NCBI GenBank assembly: GCA_944388775.1
Contig: CALXKC010000004.1
Coordinates: 1-52,295, forward strand
Reading direction: 5' to 3'
Origin: an uncultured Clostridia bacterium
GTDB lineage: Bacteria > Bacillota > Clostridia > TANB77 > CAG-508
DNA length: 52,295 bases
Shown here: positions 43,868-52,240 of the stretch, in pieces
How positions within the stretch are numbered: the first letter of the stretch is position 1
How the letters are laid out: each line of letters opens with the position of its first letter
Position numbers and translations under genes: made by a program
Notes under the pieces: model-generated
The model's input: only the letters and a program-made list of their open reading frames with translations
What the model was told of the DNA's origin: nothing
The model's database searches: none

Positions 43868-43969
43868 ATTTCTCCTTTCTAACCTATATTTTTTAATTAA
43901 GTTATATATTTTCCTAGTAATTATATTAGTAAACTACTATTTTGTCAATCTTTTCTTTACTTTCCTGAT

Positions 43970-43998
43970 TTGTATTTTTATGTAAAATATGTTATACT
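43970..43998 (+). promoter_or_regulatory. promoter of the 72-residue protein gene
   Basis: TTGTAT (43970-43975), 17-bp spacer, TATACT (43993-43998) with TGT in front. Confidence 0.7.
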
Positions 43999-44043
43999 TA
44001 ATGTATAGTTACTTTATATTTATTTTTTGAAAGGAGACAAACT

Positions 44044-44262
44044 ATGACAGCACCAGAAGTAATAAATGGCAAGAATAAAGTTTTTGAGGAGACATTTGTA
44101 TCTCCTTTTCAAAGAGAAACTGAGGGCGATGCTCTCCGGGTATTAGACGCTATTCGTTCAGATCATCCTTCATTCTATGGATGGGTAGAATTTGCAGGTT
44201 ATGCAGAACAGCTTCCGAACGGCAAATGGCGGGCAGTTCGTCATCATGCTAAGTACGAATAA
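44044..44262 (+). CDS. hypothetical 72-residue protein, atypical composition
   Basis: Sequence MTAPEVINGKNKVFEETFVS then FQRETEGDALRVLDAIRSDH and YGWVEFAGYAEQLPNGKWRA. No signal or membrane segment; probably a small alpha/beta domain. It has clearly higher G+C than its neighbours and uses CGG twice for Arg, both signs of transfer. It is a complete unit with promoter, AAAGGAG ribosome site and terminator. No family recognised. Confidence 0.7.
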   Translation: MTAPEVINGKNKVFEETFVSPFQRETEGDALRVLDAIRSDHPSFYGWVEFAGYAEQLPNGKWRAVRHHAKYE

Positions 44263-44267
44263 TACCC

Positions 44268-44320
44268 AAAAGAAAAGACTTTGAATGATACATATCTTCT
44301 TAGTCTTTTCTTTTATTTTT
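44268..44320 (+). terminator. terminator of the 72-residue protein gene
   Basis: AAAAGAAAAGACT pairs with AGTCTTTTCTTTT, followed by ATTTTT; it also faces the convergent glycosyltransferase gene. Confidence 0.75.
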
Positions 44321-44324
44321 ATAT

Positions 44325-45560
44325 TTATTGATGTATTTGGAACATTTCTTTTCCTTCTCCACATACTGGGCATACCCAGTCATCTGGTAAATCGTCAAAT
44401 TCTGTTCCAGGTTTTATTCCTGCTTTTTCATTTCCGAATTTTGGGTTATATATATATTTACATTCCAAACATTCATATTGTTGGTGTTTTTCCCCTTTTT
44501 CTGTTTGGAAGTTTTTATATCCTAATCCTAAAGCTACTATTACCATTAATAAAAATGATAATGCTTTCCAAATTCCGCTATCTAATAATATTACTGCAAA
44601 TATTCCAAAGGTTGCTCCAATTCCATATAGTATTAATACTGCTTGTTTTTGGCTGAATCCTTTTGCTACAATTCTATGATGTAAATGGCCTTTATCTGCC
44701 TTGAATATTGCTTTTATTGATTTTCCTTTTATTAATCTTCTGATTATTGCCCATATTGTATCAAATATTGGAAGTCCTAATGCAATTAATGGTAATACTA
44801 TTACTGCTGCTGTGTATGTTTTTGCAACTCCTAATATTGATATTATTGATAATGAAAATCCCAAAAAGTTTGAGCCTGTGTCTCCTATAAATGTTCTTGC
44901 TGGTGCAAAATTGAATGGTAAGAATCCAACTAATGCTCCTGCTAATGCAGTTATTAATACTATCGCAATCATTGGCGAACCATTTAATACAAATATTATT
45001 AGTAAAGATATTGCAGATATAACTGATATTCCAGATGATAATCCATCTAATCCATCAATTAAGTTAATTGCATTTGTTACTCCTACTATCCATAATATTG
45101 TAACCAATATTGAAAATGCTTCTTGCCATTCTGGTGTTAAGAAGGATAATTGGATTTCATCAATTCTTATTCCAAAAGCTACTGCAACTATCGCTGCTAA
45201 TACTTGACCTGTTAATTTTGTCAATGGTTTGATTGATTTTATATCATCTATTATGCATGTTATTGATATTATTATTATTCCTAGCAACATTCCCAATAAT
45301 TTTTTTCCATATTCGTCTTGGTCAAATAGGTTTATTGTATGTTCCATACTCATTACTATTAATAAGTATATAACTGATACTAGAAATCCTAATATTACTG
45401 CTGGTCCACCTAATTTTGGTATCGCTCTTTTATGCATTCTTCTTTGATCTTTTGGTACATCTACTGCTCCTACTTTTTTGGCTATTTTCATTGTATATGG
45501 TGTAGCCATAAATGCCACAATAAATGCCAGTAGGAAAGCAATTGCTATATCTCCCCACAT
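44325..45560 (-). CDS. WecA/TagO-type glycosyl-1-phosphate transferase fused to rubredoxin
   Basis: A 411-residue protein. Residues 1-345 are a polytopic undecaprenyl-phosphate N-acetylhexosamine-1-phosphate transferase of the MraY/WecA family: [20 protein letters not shown] (36-55), [15 protein letters not shown] and [12 protein letters not shown] with metal-binding aspartates, and [12 protein letters not shown]. It should load a sugar phosphate onto the lipid carrier for teichoic acid or polysaccharide. Residues 362-411 are a complete rubredoxin: Cys364 and Cys367 ([12 protein letters not shown]), [10 protein letters not shown] with Cys397 and Cys400. No stop or start separates them. I do not know this fusion from the family. 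Confidence 0.9.
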   Translation of the reverse strand: MWGDIAIAFLLAFIVAFMATPYTMKIAKKVGAVDVPKDQRRMHKRAIPKLGGPAVILGFLVSVIYLLIVMSMEHTINLFDQDEYGKKLLGMLLGIIIISITCIIDDIKSIKPLTKLTGQVLAAIVAVAFGIRIDEIQLSFLTPEWQEAFSILVTILWIVGVTNAINLIDGLDGLSSGISVISAISLLIIFVLNGSPMIAIVLITALAGALVGFLPFNFAPARTFIGDTGSNFLGFSLSIISILGVAKTYTAAVIVLPLIALGLPIFDTIWAIIRRLIKGKSIKAIFKADKGHLHHRIVAKGFSQKQAVLILYGIGATFGIFAVILLDSGIWKALSFLLMVIVALGLGYKNFQTEKGEKHQQYECLECKYIYNPKFGNEKAGIKPGTEFDDLPDDWVCPVCGEGKEMFQIHQ

Positions 45561-45599
45561 ATATTGAATGCCCCCTTATTTCTATGAATAAAACCATTT

Positions 45600-46046
45600 C
45601 TATTTCATATTTTCATTTTCTATTTCTGTAATTAAATCTAATCTTTCTTGATGTCTTCCACCTTCAAATTCTGTTGCAAGCCACATTCTTAATATGCATA
45701 TTGCTTCATTAACTGTAACATCATCTGCTCCAATTGCTAATATGTTACTGTTGTTGTGTAATTTTGCGTATTTTGCTGTATATTCGTTATGGCATGGTGT
45801 ACAACGTATTCCTTTGAATTTGTTTGCTACTATGCTCATTCCTAATCCTGAACGGCATATTAGTATTCCTGTTTCACATTCTTTTGATTGTACAGCTTTT
45901 GCTACTTCTTTTGCTATATTTGGATAATCTACACTTTCTTCATTCATGCATCCATAGTCTTTATATTCTATTTCTTTTTCATCTAAATATTTTTTTATTT
46001 CTTCTTTTAATCTATATCCTCCATGGTCACTTCCGATTGCTATCAT
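45600..46046 (-). CDS. rpiB: ribose-5-phosphate isomerase B
   Basis: A 148-residue isomerase from MIAIGSDHGGYRLKEEIKKY. The family motifs SDHGG, DYPNIA, ICRSGLGMSIVANK (catalytic Cys; GTG of many relatives is RSG here) and NILAIGAD are present. It interconverts ribose-5- and ribulose-5-phosphate in the pentose phosphate pathway. The start at 46046 has AGGAAG; the longer frame to 46097 adds 17 basic residues without a ribosome site. Confidence 0.92.
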   Translation of the reverse strand: MIAIGSDHGGYRLKEEIKKYLDEKEIEYKDYGCMNEESVDYPNIAKEVAKAVQSKECETGILICRSGLGMSIVANKFKGIRCTPCHNEYTAKYAKLHNNSNILAIGADDVTVNEAICILRMWLATEFEGGRHQERLDLITEIENENMK

Positions 46047-46135
46047 TTTACATCTTCCTTTCTTTTGATTTTTTACTCTTCTTTTCAAATATATCATAAA
46101 ACCTTTGGTATTACAATAATTATTTTGAATTTTAC

Positions 46136-46164
46136 TTGCTTTTTATGAAAAAATGTGGTAAAAT
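46136..46164 (+). promoter_or_regulatory. promoter of rpsT
   Basis: TTGCTT (46136-46141), 17-bp spacer, TAAAAT (46159-46164) with TGG in front (extended -10). Confidence 0.7.
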
Positions 46165-46211
46165 ATCAAATGTTATAGTTTATTATTGACTAAGAGGAGG
46201 TGCAAAAGGAA

Positions 46212-46478
46212 ATGCCAAATATTAAATCAGCTAAGAAAAGAGTTAAAGTAATTGAAAAGAAAACTTTAAGAAATAATATGATAAAATCTGCATATAAAAC
46301 AGCTGTTAGAAAATTTGAAGAAGCTGTAAACGCTGGTAATGTTGAGGAAGCTAAAGTTTTATTCTCTGAGGCTACTAAAAAAATTGACCAAGCATGCAGT
46401 AAAGGTGTTATCGTAAAAAATACAGCAGCTAGAAAAAAATCTAGTTTGTCAAAAAAATTAAATGCAGCTATGGCTTAA
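46212..46478 (+). CDS. rpsT: 30S ribosomal protein S20
   Basis: An 88-residue protein from [20 protein letters not shown], the invariant S20 start, all helical and basic, ending [14 protein letters not shown]. It binds the 5' domain of 16S rRNA. AGGAGGTG is 10 bp upstream of the ATG; the GTG at 46200 inside the ribosome site is not the start. Confidence 0.96.
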   Translation: MPNIKSAKKRVKVIEKKTLRNNMIKSAYKTAVRKFEEAVNAGNVEEAKVLFSEATKKIDQACSKGVIVKNTAARKKSSLSKKLNAAMA

Positions 46479-46510
46479 GCAAAATAAAGATTATGCATAG
46501 TTTTTATTTA

Positions 46511-46548
46511 AGAAGGTTTCATATTATATATGAGGTCTTCTCTTTTTT
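46511..46548 (+). terminator. terminator of rpsT
   Basis: AGAAGG..TTCATAT pairs with ATATGA..CTTCT, followed by TTTTTTG. Confidence 0.75.
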
Positions 46549-46637
46549 GTCTGCCTAAAACTTCCATTGTTTTTGTTATCATTTCATGTTACTATTATAT
46601 CGTAATAGATAATATATTTTATTTATAGAGGTGGATT

Positions 46638-46889
46638 ATGATTAAGAATTTAATAAATAGTTTTAAAAGTTTTGATAAGGTCACTCATAGGATTTTAAAA
46701 TATGGTTTAGAATTTTGTTTTGCTTTAAGTATGATTTCTGTTATTATTTTACTTACATATAATTTAATATTTGCAACTCCATCTTTATACTACATAGGTA
46801 TTTCTTTATTTAAGTTAAGTCTTGTTTTCGGTATTGAATTTATTATATGTAGTATTGTTGTGGATGGTATAAAAAAGCAAATGGTTTAA
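46638..46889 (+). CDS. two-helix membrane protein, 83 residues
   Basis: A short amphipathic N-terminus (INSFKSFDKVTHRILKYGLE) is followed by two transmembrane helices (about 25-45 and 52-76). GAGGTGG precedes the ATG. Similar small proteins are common near rpsT in Clostridia, but I cannot name a family. Confidence 0.65.
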   Translation: MIKNLINSFKSFDKVTHRILKYGLEFCFALSMISVIILLTYNLIFATPSLYYIGISLFKLSLVFGIEFIICSIVVDGIKKQMV

Positions 46890-46895
46890 ATTAAA

Positions 46896-46959
46896 GGATT
46901 CTAATTTTAATAATGTATCGATATCAATCAATATTTTGTCAAAATTAGAATCCCTTTTT
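46896..46959. terminator. bidirectional terminator
   Basis: GGATTCTAATTTT (46896-46908) pairs with AAAATTAGAATCC (46941-46953), then CTTTTT on the plus strand and TTTAATTT on the minus strand, between convergent genes. Confidence 0.7.
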
Positions 46960-46979
46960 ACATATATTATTATGTTTTT

Positions 46980-47705
46980 TCATTTTTCTTCTAACTCTTT
47001 ATTCTTAGTTAAGCTTTTTAATACTTCTGTTAAATTGAGTGAACAATCCACTATAAAATCTTCAATTTTTCCTTGATATGAATCTGTCTTAATCAATTTG
47101 TATGCAGAAGCAATTCTCCTGATATTGTTTTGTTCACTTAAAAATTTTTCATTATATGTGTTAAGTGACTGTACATTTACAAATTTTCCTGGTCTTCCTT
47201 TTCTTTCTATACTTAGTTCTGGGGTTGTATAAAATCCATATACTATTGGTTTATATCTTTCTCTTATTGTTTTTAAATCATATAATCTTTTTATTGCTTC
47301 CCAATCACTTTCAGCTATACTTCCATCTTGAACTGCAAGATTTAACCAAGCTATTCTATCTATTATACCTCTATCATATATAATTATTTTTCCTTTTCCA
47401 TTTTCTATATCTTCTATTAAATTTTTAAACAATTCTAATATCATCCATAAATTATAAGATTCAGCTTCTTTAGATATTGGATTATATTCTGCAGTTTCTC
47501 TTCTTATATCTATATCTATTTCAGATTTTTCAAACAATTTTTTTAAACTTTTAGTCAATGTTGTTTTTCCGCTTTTAGGTGTTCCCATTAATTCAATAAA
47601 TATAGGTGTATTATTTTCTTTAAGATTTTCTTTTATTTGTTTAGTGTTTTTCTGTATAAAATTCATCTTTTGTTGCATTTTTGTTGCTTCAGCTTTATTA
47701 TCCAT
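46980..47705 (-). CDS. P-loop nucleotide kinase-like protein
   Basis: A 241-residue P-loop protein: Walker A GTPKSGKTT (about 41-49) and the kinase-type motif IIIYDRGIIDRIAW (about 107-120), which resembles the DR motif of deoxynucleoside and thymidylate kinases. A lid-like ERKGRPGKF follows. It probably phosphorylates a nucleoside, nucleotide or similar small molecule. It lies downstream of an HD-domain hydrolase (20 bp), suggesting nucleotide metabolism or alarmone control. Confidence 0.75.
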   Translation of the reverse strand: MDNKAEATKMQQKMNFIQKNTKQIKENLKENNTPIFIELMGTPKSGKTTLTKSLKKLFEKSEIDIDIRRETAEYNPISKEAESYNLWMILELFKNLIEDIENGKGKIIIYDRGIIDRIAWLNLAVQDGSIAESDWEAIKRLYDLKTIRERYKPIVYGFYTTPELSIERKGRPGKFVNVQSLNTYNEKFLSEQNNIRRIASAYKLIKTDSYQGKIEDFIVDCSLNLTEVLKSLTKNKELEEK

Positions 47706-47725
47706 ATTTTATCTTACCTTCCATT

Positions 47726-48262
47726 TTAGTTAAATACTTTATCTAATATCACCTTATATCTTTTGCATAAATTATTAAATTCTATATTTTTTATAATTGC
47801 TTCATACATTTTTGTATAGTACCACTTTTGATCTATAAATGGTTTATTAAAACTTTTCCAAACTTCTTTTCCTTTAACTTGTAACAAATCATATAAAGTT
47901 TCTAAATTATTTATTTTATCTGCACATTCTACCATTTTTCCTTCAAAACTTGCTAATTTTATTTTTTCTATTGCTTCTATTTTTCTTTCTTTCCATTCCT
48001 TTTTTTTATTTTCACTAACTTCTTCAACTATACTCTTTACTTTTTTTCCAAATAACGTTTCTATATCATGTAATGTATAACTTGTATCTTCCACAACATC
48101 ATGTAATATTCCCGCAATTACAGTTTCATCTGACATTCCTTCTCTTTGTAATATCATTCCAACTGTAAACGGGTGGAATATCATATCTACATCATCTGTT
48201 TTTCTTCTTTGACCATCATGTGCTTTTGTCGCAAACAAAATTGCATAATCCAGTTTTTCCAT
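47726..48262 (-). CDS. HD-domain hydrolase (MESH1/SpoT-HD-like)
   Basis: A 178-residue protein with the layout of the SpoT hydrolase domain: KAHDGQRRKTDDVDMIFHPF (H-box, metal-binding His), GILHDVVEDTSYT (HD plus ED) and VECADKINNL (metal-binding Asp, KINN). Proteins of this size remove pyrophosphate from (p)ppGpp or related nucleotides. It lies between gatB and the P-loop kinase-like gene on one strand. Confidence 0.82.
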   Translation of the reverse strand: MEKLDYAILFATKAHDGQRRKTDDVDMIFHPFTVGMILQREGMSDETVIAGILHDVVEDTSYTLHDIETLFGKKVKSIVEEVSENKKKEWKERKIEAIEKIKLASFEGKMVECADKINNLETLYDLLQVKGKEVWKSFNKPFIDQKWYYTKMYEAIIKNIEFNNLCKRYKVILDKVFN

Positions 48263-48288
48263 ATTTTTTCACCATCACTCTACTATTT

Positions 48289-49728
48289 TTATTTTTTCAA
48301 TTCTTCCAAGAACATTTTGTTTAACATTTGTGGGTTTGCTTTTCCTCTTGTTTCTTTCATAGCTTGTCCTACTAAATATCCTAATGCTTTGTCTTTTCCA
48401 CCTTTATAGTCTGCAACTGATTGTGGATTTGCTTCTAATACTTTTAATACCACATCTTTTATTGCTCCTTCATCAGAAATCTGTACCCATCCTTTTTCAT
48501 CTATTATATCTTCGGGGTCTCTTGGGTGTTCAAACATTTCTACTAATACTTTTTTAGCAATGCTGGAACTAATTGTTCCTTTATCTATTAGCATTACCAA
48601 TTTAGCTAATTGTTTGCTATCAAATGGTATCTCTATTGGTTCCATCTCTGTTTCATTTAGTATTCTAGATATGTCTGATATAATCCAGTTATTTACTGCT
48701 TTTGGATTATTGCATATTTTTATTGCTCCCTCAAATAAGTCTGATAGGTATTTTGATGATGTAATTATATTTGCATCTTTTTCCGATAATTTATATTCTT
48801 CTAAATATCTTTGTTTTCTACTTTCAGGTAATTCTGGTAATGATTTTTTAATATTTTCTATGTATTCTTCTGAAAGTTTTATCGCAACTAAATCTGGATC
48901 TGGGAAATATCTATAATCTTGTGCATCTTCTTTATCTCTCATTGGAAATGTTTTTCCAGACACGTCATCCCATCTCAAAGTTTCTTGTTCTATTATTCCG
49001 CCATCTTCAAGTACATCTATTTGTCTATCTACTTCATATTCTATTGCTCTTGTGATACTTTTAAATGAATTCATATTTTTCATTTCTGTACGAGTTCCAA
49101 GTTTTGTATCTCCTTTTTTTCTTACTGATACATTTACATCTGCTCTTAGTGAACCTTCTTGCATTTTACAATCTGAAACTTCAATATATTCTAATATTGA
49201 TTTTAATTTTCTTAAATATTTTTCCGCTTCTTCACTACTTCTAATATCAGGCTCTGATACTATTTCTATAAGTGGAACGCCTGCTCTATTTAAATCAACT
49301 AAACTTCCACCACCAAAGTCATCATGGTTTAACTTTCCTGCATCTTCTTCAATGTGGATTCTTGTTAGTCTGATTTTTTTCTTTCCTTCTTCTGTGTCAA
49401 TTTCTACATAACCATGTTCACATAGTGGTTTATCAAATTGAGAAATTTGATATGCTTTTGGTAGGTCTGGGTAGAAATAGTTTTTTCTATCATTTTTACT
49501 GTCTCTTGATATTTCACAATTTGTTGCAAGTCCTGCTTTTACTGCATATTCTACAACTTTTTCGTTTAATACTGGTAGTGTTCCTGGCATTGCCATGCAT
49601 ATTGGACATACATGTGTGTTTGGTGCTGCTCCAAATTCTGTTGGACATGAACAAAATATTTTTGTTTTAGTTGAAAGTTCTGCATGTACTTCTAGTCCTA
49701 TTATTACTTCATAGTTATCTCTTGACAT
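48289..49728 (-). CDS. gatB: Asp/Glu-tRNA amidotransferase subunit B
   Basis: A 479-residue GatB from MSRDNYEVIIGLEVHAELST. It contains CPICMAMPGTLPVLN, KNYFYPDLPKAYQISQFD and IEEDAGKLNHD, and the C-terminal YqeY-like tail ending KANPQMLNKMFLEELKK. GatB binds tRNA and activates Asp/Glu-tRNA with ATP, receiving ammonia from GatA. The start is set by AGGAGG 7 bp before 49728; the ATG at 49734 is too close. It begins 11 bp after gatA. Confidence 0.96.
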   Translation of the reverse strand: MSRDNYEVIIGLEVHAELSTKTKIFCSCPTEFGAAPNTHVCPICMAMPGTLPVLNEKVVEYAVKAGLATNCEISRDSKNDRKNYFYPDLPKAYQISQFDKPLCEHGYVEIDTEEGKKKIRLTRIHIEEDAGKLNHDDFGGGSLVDLNRAGVPLIEIVSEPDIRSSEEAEKYLRKLKSILEYIEVSDCKMQEGSLRADVNVSVRKKGDTKLGTRTEMKNMNSFKSITRAIEYEVDRQIDVLEDGGIIEQETLRWDDVSGKTFPMRDKEDAQDYRYFPDPDLVAIKLSEEYIENIKKSLPELPESRKQRYLEEYKLSEKDANIITSSKYLSDLFEGAIKICNNPKAVNNWIISDISRILNETEMEPIEIPFDSKQLAKLVMLIDKGTISSSIAKKVLVEMFEHPRDPEDIIDEKGWVQISDEGAIKDVVLKVLEANPQSVADYKGGKDKALGYLVGQAMKETRGKANPQMLNKMFLEELKK

Positions 49729-49739
49729 TTTCATTCCTC

Positions 49740-51209
49740 CTATCTCTTAAATTCTGGTTTATGATTTTCTCTAAATTTAATTTTTTGTTCAAATGTATAT
49801 GCTGCATTTAATATTGTCTCTTCACAGAATTTATTTCCTATTAACTGCATTCCTACTGGCATGCCTTCTTTATCCACACCACAAGGGATTGAAATTCCTG
49901 GTAGACCTGCGATATTAATTGAAACAGTACATATGTCTGCTAAGTACATTTCTAGCGGATTATTTGATTTTGAGCCTATATCAAATGCTACTGTTGGTGA
50001 AGTTGGTGTTAATATAACATCATATTTTTCAAATCCTTTATTAAATTCATTCATAACTAATGTACGTACTTGTTGTGCTTTTTTGTAATATGCATCATAA
50101 TATCCTGATGAAAGCACATATGTTCCAAGGATTATTCTTCTTTTTACTTCTGGTCCAAATCCTTCACTTCTTGATTTTTTGTATATTTCTTTTAGGCTTT
50201 TGAATTCTTTTGTTCTATATGTATATCTGATTCCATCAAATCTTCCTAAGTTTGAACTTGCTTCAGCACATGCAATGATGTAATAAGTTGCTAATGCATA
50301 TTGTGCAATATCTAATGAGAATTCTTCAACTTCTGCTCCTAATTCTTTGTATGTTTCAATTGCTTTTTGCAATTGTTCTTTTACTTCTTCATTTATTCCT
50401 TCTCCGAAGAATTCTTTTGGAACTCCAATCTTTAATCCTTTTACATCATTTTTCAATGCTTTTGTATAATCTACTTTTGGTCTATCAGTTGATGTTGTAT
50501 CTTTTTTATCATGTCCTGCAATTATATTTAATAACATTGCTGCATCTTGCACATCTTTTGTTATTGGCCCTATTTGGTCAAGTGATGATGCAAATGCTAC
50601 TAACCCATATCTTGATACTAATCCATATGTTGGTTTTAGTCCTACTACTCCACAAAAACTTGCTGGTTCTCTTATTGAACCACCTGTATCGCTTCCTAAT
50701 GCCCATGGTACCATGTTGCTTGCGACAGCTGCAGCGCTTCCTCCTGATGATCCTCCTGGTACTTTGTTTAGATTCCATGGATTTCTTGTTGGATGAAAAT
50801 ATGAATATTCTGTTGAACCTCCCATTGCAAATTCATCCATGTTCAATTTTCCTAAATCTATCATGTTTTCATTATTTATTTTTTCCATTACTGTTGCATC
50901 ATATGGTGATACAAAGTTTTCTAACATTCTTGAACTACATGTAGTTTTTATTCCTTTAGTGCAAATGTTATCTTTTATTCCTATTGGAATGCCTGCAAAT
51001 TCTCCTGTTATCTCTCCATTTTCTACTTTACTTTGTATTTCTTCAGCACTTTTTTTAGCTTCGTCTGTTAACTCAGTTACAAATGCTTGTACATCTTTTT
51101 CTTTTTCATTTATTCTATTTATATATGCTTCTGTTATTTCTTTTATTGTTAATTCTTTGTTTTTTAATTTTTCTTGTAATTCATGTACTGTTAATTCTGT
51201 AATATCCAT
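49740..51209 (-). CDS. gatA: Asp/Glu-tRNA amidotransferase subunit A
   Basis: A 489-residue amidase-signature enzyme that releases ammonia from glutamine for GatB. The Ser-Ser-Lys region is clear: [13 protein letters not shown] with the catalytic Lys, and [15 protein letters not shown] followed by [17 protein letters not shown]. Full length. It starts 3 bp after the HAD nucleotidase gene inserted between gatC and gatA; AGGAGG lies at the end of that gene. Confidence 0.97.
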   Translation of the reverse strand: MDITELTVHELQEKLKNKELTIKEITEAYINRINEKEKDVQAFVTELTDEAKKSAEEIQSKVENGEITGEFAGIPIGIKDNICTKGIKTTCSSRMLENFVSPYDATVMEKINNENMIDLGKLNMDEFAMGGSTEYSYFHPTRNPWNLNKVPGGSSGGSAAAVASNMVPWALGSDTGGSIREPASFCGVVGLKPTYGLVSRYGLVAFASSLDQIGPITKDVQDAAMLLNIIAGHDKKDTTSTDRPKVDYTKALKNDVKGLKIGVPKEFFGEGINEEVKEQLQKAIETYKELGAEVEEFSLDIAQYALATYYIIACAEASSNLGRFDGIRYTYRTKEFKSLKEIYKKSRSEGFGPEVKRRIILGTYVLSSGYYDAYYKKAQQVRTLVMNEFNKGFEKYDVILTPTSPTVAFDIGSKSNNPLEMYLADICTVSINIAGLPGISIPCGVDKEGMPVGMQLIGNKFCEETILNAAYTFEQKIKFRENHKPEFKR

Positions 51210-51212
51210 TAG

Positions 51213-51812
51213 TCATGCCTCCTTTTTATATTTTTCTATTTCTTGATATAAATGAATCCAAGAATATACTCTTTCTAATTTGTCATATTCTAAATTTTCA
51301 TTTATTCGAGTATCAAATATATATGTCTTTATTCCTGCATCTGATAGCTCTTGGCAATTTTTAAAACTATCATCAATAAAAATATCTACATTATTTTCTT
51401 TAGATATTTTTGCTTTATTATCACTATTTAAGAAAAGTTTATCATATTTTATTCCATATTTTTCTAACCATTTTTGGGTGGTTTCTTCTACATTAAATTT
51501 ATCACTGTTAAATCTTGCTGTTATGATATAAATATTATTATTTTCTTCTTTTAGTTTATTAATTACTTCTACTGAATATCTTTTTGGTCTTACTTCATTT
51601 AAAATAGTTTCATAATATTTATCTAAAAAGTCTTTTTCTTCCTCTTTTGTCCAATTGTGCAATGTTGTACAATACATATGTGTATATAATTTTCCATTTC
51701 TATTTATTTTTCCACTTCTTTTTAAATCTTCTATAGTATATTTTTGTGCATAATTAAATAGGCTTTCATATGTATCTGAAATTGTATCATCTATGTCTAT
51801 TCCGATATTCAT
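51213..51812 (-). CDS. HAD-superfamily 5'-nucleotidase-like phosphatase (NT5C type)
   Basis: A 199-residue HAD phosphatase. Motif I is GIDIDDTISDTYESL (residues 4-18), motif II YIITARFNSD (about 96-105), and motif IV DIFIDDSFKNCQEL (about 147-160). The pattern matches the NT5C/YorS-like 5'(3')-deoxyribonucleotidase group. It sits inside the gat operon, 10 bp after gatC and 3 bp before gatA, so it is co-expressed with the transamidosome genes. Confidence 0.82.
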   Translation of the reverse strand: MNIGIDIDDTISDTYESLFNYAQKYTIEDLKRSGKINRNGKLYTHMYCTTLHNWTKEEEKDFLDKYYETILNEVRPKRYSVEVINKLKEENNNIYIITARFNSDKFNVEETTQKWLEKYGIKYDKLFLNSDNKAKISKENNVDIFIDDSFKNCQELSDAGIKTYIFDTRINENLEYDKLERVYSWIHLYQEIEKYKKEA

Positions 51813-51822
51813 GTTATACCTC

Positions 51823-52110
51823 CTAATTTATTACTTTAGGTATTTTAAACATATGTTGTTCTTGCTCTGGTGCATTTTGTAATAAAGCATCATTATCTTT
51901 AAATATTTCTACTTCATCTTTTCTAAATACATTTTTTGCTTCATTCGCTCCTATTGTAATGTCTAAATTTTCTACTGGTGCATTATTTACTATATTTGCA
52001 AAATTCAAAATTTCTTCTAAGTTTTCTACATAGTTGTCAATTTCATTTTCTTCTAGTGTTAAATTTGCTAAATTTGCAATATGCAAAATTTCTTCTTTGC
52101 TTACCTTCAT
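51823..52110 (-). CDS. gatC: Asp/Glu-tRNA amidotransferase subunit C
   Basis: A 95-residue GatC from MKVSKEEILHIANLANLTLEE, with LEEILNFANIVNNAPVENLD and the LRKDEV-like FRKDEVEIF segment. It wraps around and stabilises the GatA-GatB complex. AAAGGG is 9 bp before the ATG at 52110; the ATG at 52119 would leave no spacing. First gene of the gat operon. Confidence 0.93.
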   Translation of the reverse strand: MKVSKEEILHIANLANLTLEENEIDNYVENLEEILNFANIVNNAPVENLDITIGANEAKNVFRKDEVEIFKDNDALLQNAPEQEQHMFKIPKVIN

Positions 52111-52148
52111 AGTAATCATCCCTTTCTATGCAAATTTCCTATATAATA

Positions 52149-52161
52149 AGGAAATTTTCCT
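52149..52161. promoter_or_regulatory. 13-bp palindrome in the gat leader
   Basis: AGGAAATTTTCCT type dyad with a second AGGAAATTT half-site about 14 bp closer to gatC; possible operator or leader hairpin. Confidence 0.3.
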
Positions 52162-52174
52162 AAATATGTTTTAT

Positions 52175-52203
52175 ATTATATACTTTTTTTTACAAAAAAA
52201 CAA
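52175..52203 (-). promoter_or_regulatory. promoter of the gat operon
   Basis: TTGTTT (52203-52198), 17-bp spacer, TATAAT (52180-52175). The -35 overlaps the upstream terminator tail. Confidence 0.55.
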
Positions 52204-52222
52204 GCCTAAATTGGCTTGTTTA
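52191..52222 (-). terminator. terminator of the gene beyond the right edge
   Basis: AAACAAGCC pairs with GGCTTGTTT around AATTTA, then seven T on the minus strand. Confidence 0.75.
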
Positions 52223-52240
52223 ACTCTAAAGATTAAATAG

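Noticed and set aside
46200-46211. GTG start four codons upstream for rpsT
   Set aside because: The GTG is part of the AGGAGGTG ribosome site; S20 proteins begin [10 protein letters not shown].
50288-50944. 218-codon open frame on the plus strand, Leu-rich
   Set aside because: It is antisense to gatA. AT-rich coding sequence with few TTA/CTA/TCA triplets in this phase leaves the opposite strand open. No ribosome site or family.
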